Assembly: GCA_023954795.1 (NCBI GenBank)
Contig: JAGSHA010000156.1
Span: 1 to 7,314 of the forward strand
DNA from: Oceanospirillaceae bacterium
GTDB taxonomy: Bacteria > Pseudomonadota > Gammaproteobacteria > Pseudomonadales > Balneatricaceae
Length of the DNA: 7,314 nucleotides
Direction: 5' to 3'
Positions 5,879 through 7,314 of this stretch are shown here, piece after piece. The notes below the pieces were generated by a model. It was not told where the DNA came from. It made no database searches and saw only the letters and a program-made list of their open reading frames with translations. A program made the position numbers and the translations under genes. How positions within the stretch are numbered: position 1 is the stretch's first letter; each line of letters begins with the position of its first letter.

Positions 5879-6341
5879 GAGAGTCCGGCCTGAGCGTTAC
5901 TGTTCTCTACAGCAGATCGCTGCACAGCTACGTCGTCCCGCAGAGTGCACAACTGATAATGAACCCGCGAGCAGTTGTCCGGATATTTACCTGCTATTCC
6001 GTCATTCCGACCCGGATGTATTACCCGCTGTAATCACACAGCTAGAGGGTCTGGGATTCTCGTTGTACGTCGATCAGATGCCGCAAGGTGAATCCACTGA
6101 GGTGCGGGTATCGTCTGAGCAGACGATTACCATGCGCAGCAATCTGGCGACTATGCGCTATATGCTGGTCGTGACTGATCATTGTTCGCTTCTAACGCCG
6201 AACGATTACTGGGTGGTGGGACTTTTCGATGGCATACATTCAGGGAGTGTTGCTGTCTGGCGGAGCCCGAGTGAGTGTGACTTAACATCTCGTCAGCTGT
6301 CAGATCCTCTTTTAGGTAACTACCTGCAGATTCGGGCGTGA
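5871..6341 (+). CDS. Small TIR-like protein lacking the catalytic Glu, coupled to DUF3422
   Basis: This is a 156-residue soluble protein. Residues 1-36 are basic and probably flexible. From residue 38 the pattern follows a TIR domain: DIYLLFRHSDPD (strand A and first loop, 38-49), a helix LPAVITQLEGLGF, then SLYVDQ (second strand, 64-69). MRSNLATMRYMLVVTD (helix plus hydrophobic strand, 88-103) follows, and W114 in DYWVVGLFDGIHSG-VAVW aligns with the conserved Trp of the third helix. In NAD-cleaving TIR domains a Glu follows that Trp by four residues; here the position is Leu118, so NADase activity is not expected. A scaffold or interaction role is inferred. The start overlaps the DUF3422 stop by 8 bases and has no clear ribosome site, so translation probably depends on the upstream gene. 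The TIR call rests on reading the fold pattern by eye; it could be another flavodoxin-like alpha/beta fold. Confidence 0.55.
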   Translation: MSRRVRPERYCSLQQIAAQLRRPAECTTDNEPASSCPDIYLLFRHSDPDVLPAVITQLEGLGFSLYVDQMPQGESTEVRVSSEQTITMRSNLATMRYMLVVTDHCSLLTPNDYWVVGLFDGIHSGSVAVWRSPSECDLTSRQLSDPLLGNYLQIRA

Positions 6342-6677
6342 CCAGATAGTCCAGCCAATGCTTTGACTACCCACCAACGAAGCCAGCCTTTAATCCCCTG
6401 TACACAGAACAGTACCGATCATTTTATGCCCGGTTAAATTGTGTGATGTGTCGGATTTCTTTGCCTGGAATCCTGCACGAATACAATAAGCTCGCATTAC
6501 GCAGTTTATTTCTTGTTCTTTCTTCTAATATTTCTCTAAGGATCGATCAAATTGATGTGTTGAAACACGTTTGTTTGGTCCTCACTTTGCTGTTCGGTGG
6601 TTCGAGCATTACTCCTAAACCCATACAGATAAAGCAAGGAGGGCTTCAGATCGAACAGCTACGACACTGAGGAATAG
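6342..6677. other. 336-bp intergenic region without a convincing gene; small dyads at 6546-6568
   Basis: No credible coding frame is seen: a 75-codon frame at 6443-6670 has no ribosome site and low-complexity, non-protein-like composition. The stretch is more AT-rich than its flanks in the middle (about 6480-6560). Adjacent short dyads ATCAA-A-TTGAT (6546-6556) and GTGTT-GA-AACAC (6557-6568) sit about 110-130 bases before the next gene. They could be an operator for it. No clear terminator is seen after the TIR-like gene, and no paired -35/-10 is convincing. Confidence 0.5.
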
Positions 6678-7097
6678 ATGATGAGCGATATTCTTGAACA
6701 GGCTAAGTTGTTTTTTGAAGCATGTGAAGAAGGAAAGGGGTGGGACGTATGCAACGCTTACTGTCACCCTGATGCAGGGTTTGCGGCTCAGACAGCCGTG
6801 CTTGCTGATATAGATACCCTGGAAGGGTATACGGAATGGATGAAAGATCTGTTCACCCCTATACCTGATGGGCATTATGATTTGCGCTTCTTTGCAGTGG
6901 ATGAAGAGCGGCAATGTGTAGCGGCTTATGCCGTATTTCACGGTACCCAAACAGGACCGGGCGGGCCGGGCGAGCCGACCGGCAATACCATAGAGGCCGA
7001 TTATGTTTACGTCATGCAATTTGACGGTAAACTCATTCGACAGATGACAAAAATCTGGAACGATACGATCAGCCTTCAGCAGTTAGGGTGGGCATAA
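6678..7097 (+). CDS. SnoaL/NTF2-like small protein
   Basis: This is a 139-residue protein with the cone-shaped NTF2-like pattern: an N-terminal helix (ILEQAKLFFEACEEG, 5-19), a CHPDAGF segment, a helix LEGYTEWMKDLF (48-59), then three strands. These are DLRFFAVDEE (68-77), QCVAAYAVFHGTQTG (79-93) and ADYVYVMQFDG (107-117), with a closing IRQMTKIWNDTISLQQLGW. The FHGTQTG and IWND segments are typical of SnoaL-like polyketide-cyclase-related proteins, a family of varied or unknown functions. Binding or isomerisation of a small hydrophobic molecule is possible but not shown. The ribosome site GAGG (6669-6672) serves either of two adjacent ATG codons (6678 or 6681); the second has the better 8-base spacing. 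It is a single-gene unit, with a terminator directly after it. Confidence 0.75.
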   Translation: MMSDILEQAKLFFEACEEGKGWDVCNAYCHPDAGFAAQTAVLADIDTLEGYTEWMKDLFTPIPDGHYDLRFFAVDEERQCVAAYAVFHGTQTGPGGPGEPTGNTIEADYVYVMQFDGKLIRQMTKIWNDTISLQQLGWA

Positions 7098-7102
7098 GTT
7101 AT

Positions 7103-7140
7103 AGCGGGGGGAGCCTAACATCGACGTCCCTCCGCTTTTT
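7103..7140 (+). terminator. Rho-independent terminator after the SnoaL-like gene
   Basis: AGCGGGGGGA (7103-7112) pairs with TCCCTCCGCT (7127-7136) through ten pairs including one G-U, around a 14-base loop. Five T residues follow (7136-7140). It begins six bases after the stop codon. Confidence 0.88.
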
Positions 7141-7180
7141 AACCTCTGAATATGATGTTAATCCCCTGGAGAGTGATGTG

Positions 7181-7314
7181 ATGATTACGGGCGAATGTTT
7201 TTGCGGCGACGTCCAGTACCAGATAGATGGCAGGCTGCTTGATGCCCGCTCATGCCACTGTTCGCGTTGTCGCAAGGCATTTAGCTCACAGGCTTCGAGC
7301 TATGCGCTGGTTGA
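7181..7314 (+). CDS. GFA/CENP-V family zinc-binding protein, N-terminal part (runs off the right edge)
   Basis: The first 44 codons are present. They show the family's zinc-binding pattern: Cys6-x-Cys8-Gly near the start and Cys25-His-Cys27-x-x-Cys30-Arg-Lys (CHCSRCRK), as in the glutathione-dependent formaldehyde-activating enzyme (GFA) domain. Most bacterial members are uncharacterised small cytoplasmic proteins; a role in formaldehyde-glutathione chemistry is shown for only a few and should not be assumed. The ATG at 7181 is chosen because GGAGAG ends seven bases upstream; an in-frame GTG sits directly before it. It follows the terminator at 7103-7140, so it is probably a separate transcript. 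Confidence 0.85.
   Translation, partial: MITGECFCGDVQYQIDGRLLDARSCHCSRCRKAFSSQASSYALV

Noticed and set aside
6596..6610. GGTTCGAG resembling the T-arm of a tRNA
   Set aside because: The flanking stem has two G-U pairs in four, and no anticodon arm or acceptor stem can be drawn around it.
6443..6670. 75-codon open frame in the gap before the SnoaL-like gene
   Set aside because: It has no ribosome site and no recognisable protein pattern, and it lies in AT-rich DNA with promoter-like content. It is probably chance.
1..7314. CRISPR array, insertion sequence or prophage content
   Set aside because: No regularly spaced direct repeats, transposase, integrase or terminal inverted repeats were seen. 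The genes look like ordinary chromosomal metabolism plus conserved unknowns.

Overview
The window looks like chromosomal DNA from a gammaproteobacterium of moderate GC content. The genes resemble the gamma-glutamylated putrescine / GABA catabolism genes of that class (PuuB, GabD and an omega-aminotransferase), together with a COG4949/DUF3422 membrane protein. I cannot name a genus safely. There are no tRNA or rRNA genes, insertion sequences, phage genes or CRISPR arrays.

Left part (1-4560) is a polyamine/GABA catabolic locus. A PuuB-like FAD oxidoreductase (minus strand, cut by the left edge) lies downstream of a LysR-type regulator (403-1347, minus). The regulator is divergent from a tightly packed gabD-aminotransferase pair (1541-4369, plus). 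The 193-bp divergent spacer holds a perfect 8-8-8 dyad (1393-1416), the best candidate for the regulator's binding site. It also holds a second 8-8-8 dyad in the gabD leader (1491-1514). The proposed route is: PuuB oxidises gamma-glutamyl-putrescine on the way to GABA, the class III aminotransferase converts GABA (or putrescine) with pyruvate as likely acceptor, and GabD oxidises succinic semialdehyde to succinate. The unit ends in a run of four hairpins, the last being a clear rho-independent terminator (4535-4559).

Middle part (4595-6341) is a two-gene unit. A DUF3422 protein with two C-terminal membrane segments overlaps by 8 bases a 156-residue protein that reads like a degenerate TIR domain lacking the usual catalytic glutamate. 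This pair is the least understood and most interesting content of the window.

Right part (6342-7314) holds a 336-bp stretch without a convincing gene, a SnoaL/NTF2-like small protein with its own terminator, and the start of a GFA/CENP-V-type zinc-binding protein cut by the right edge.
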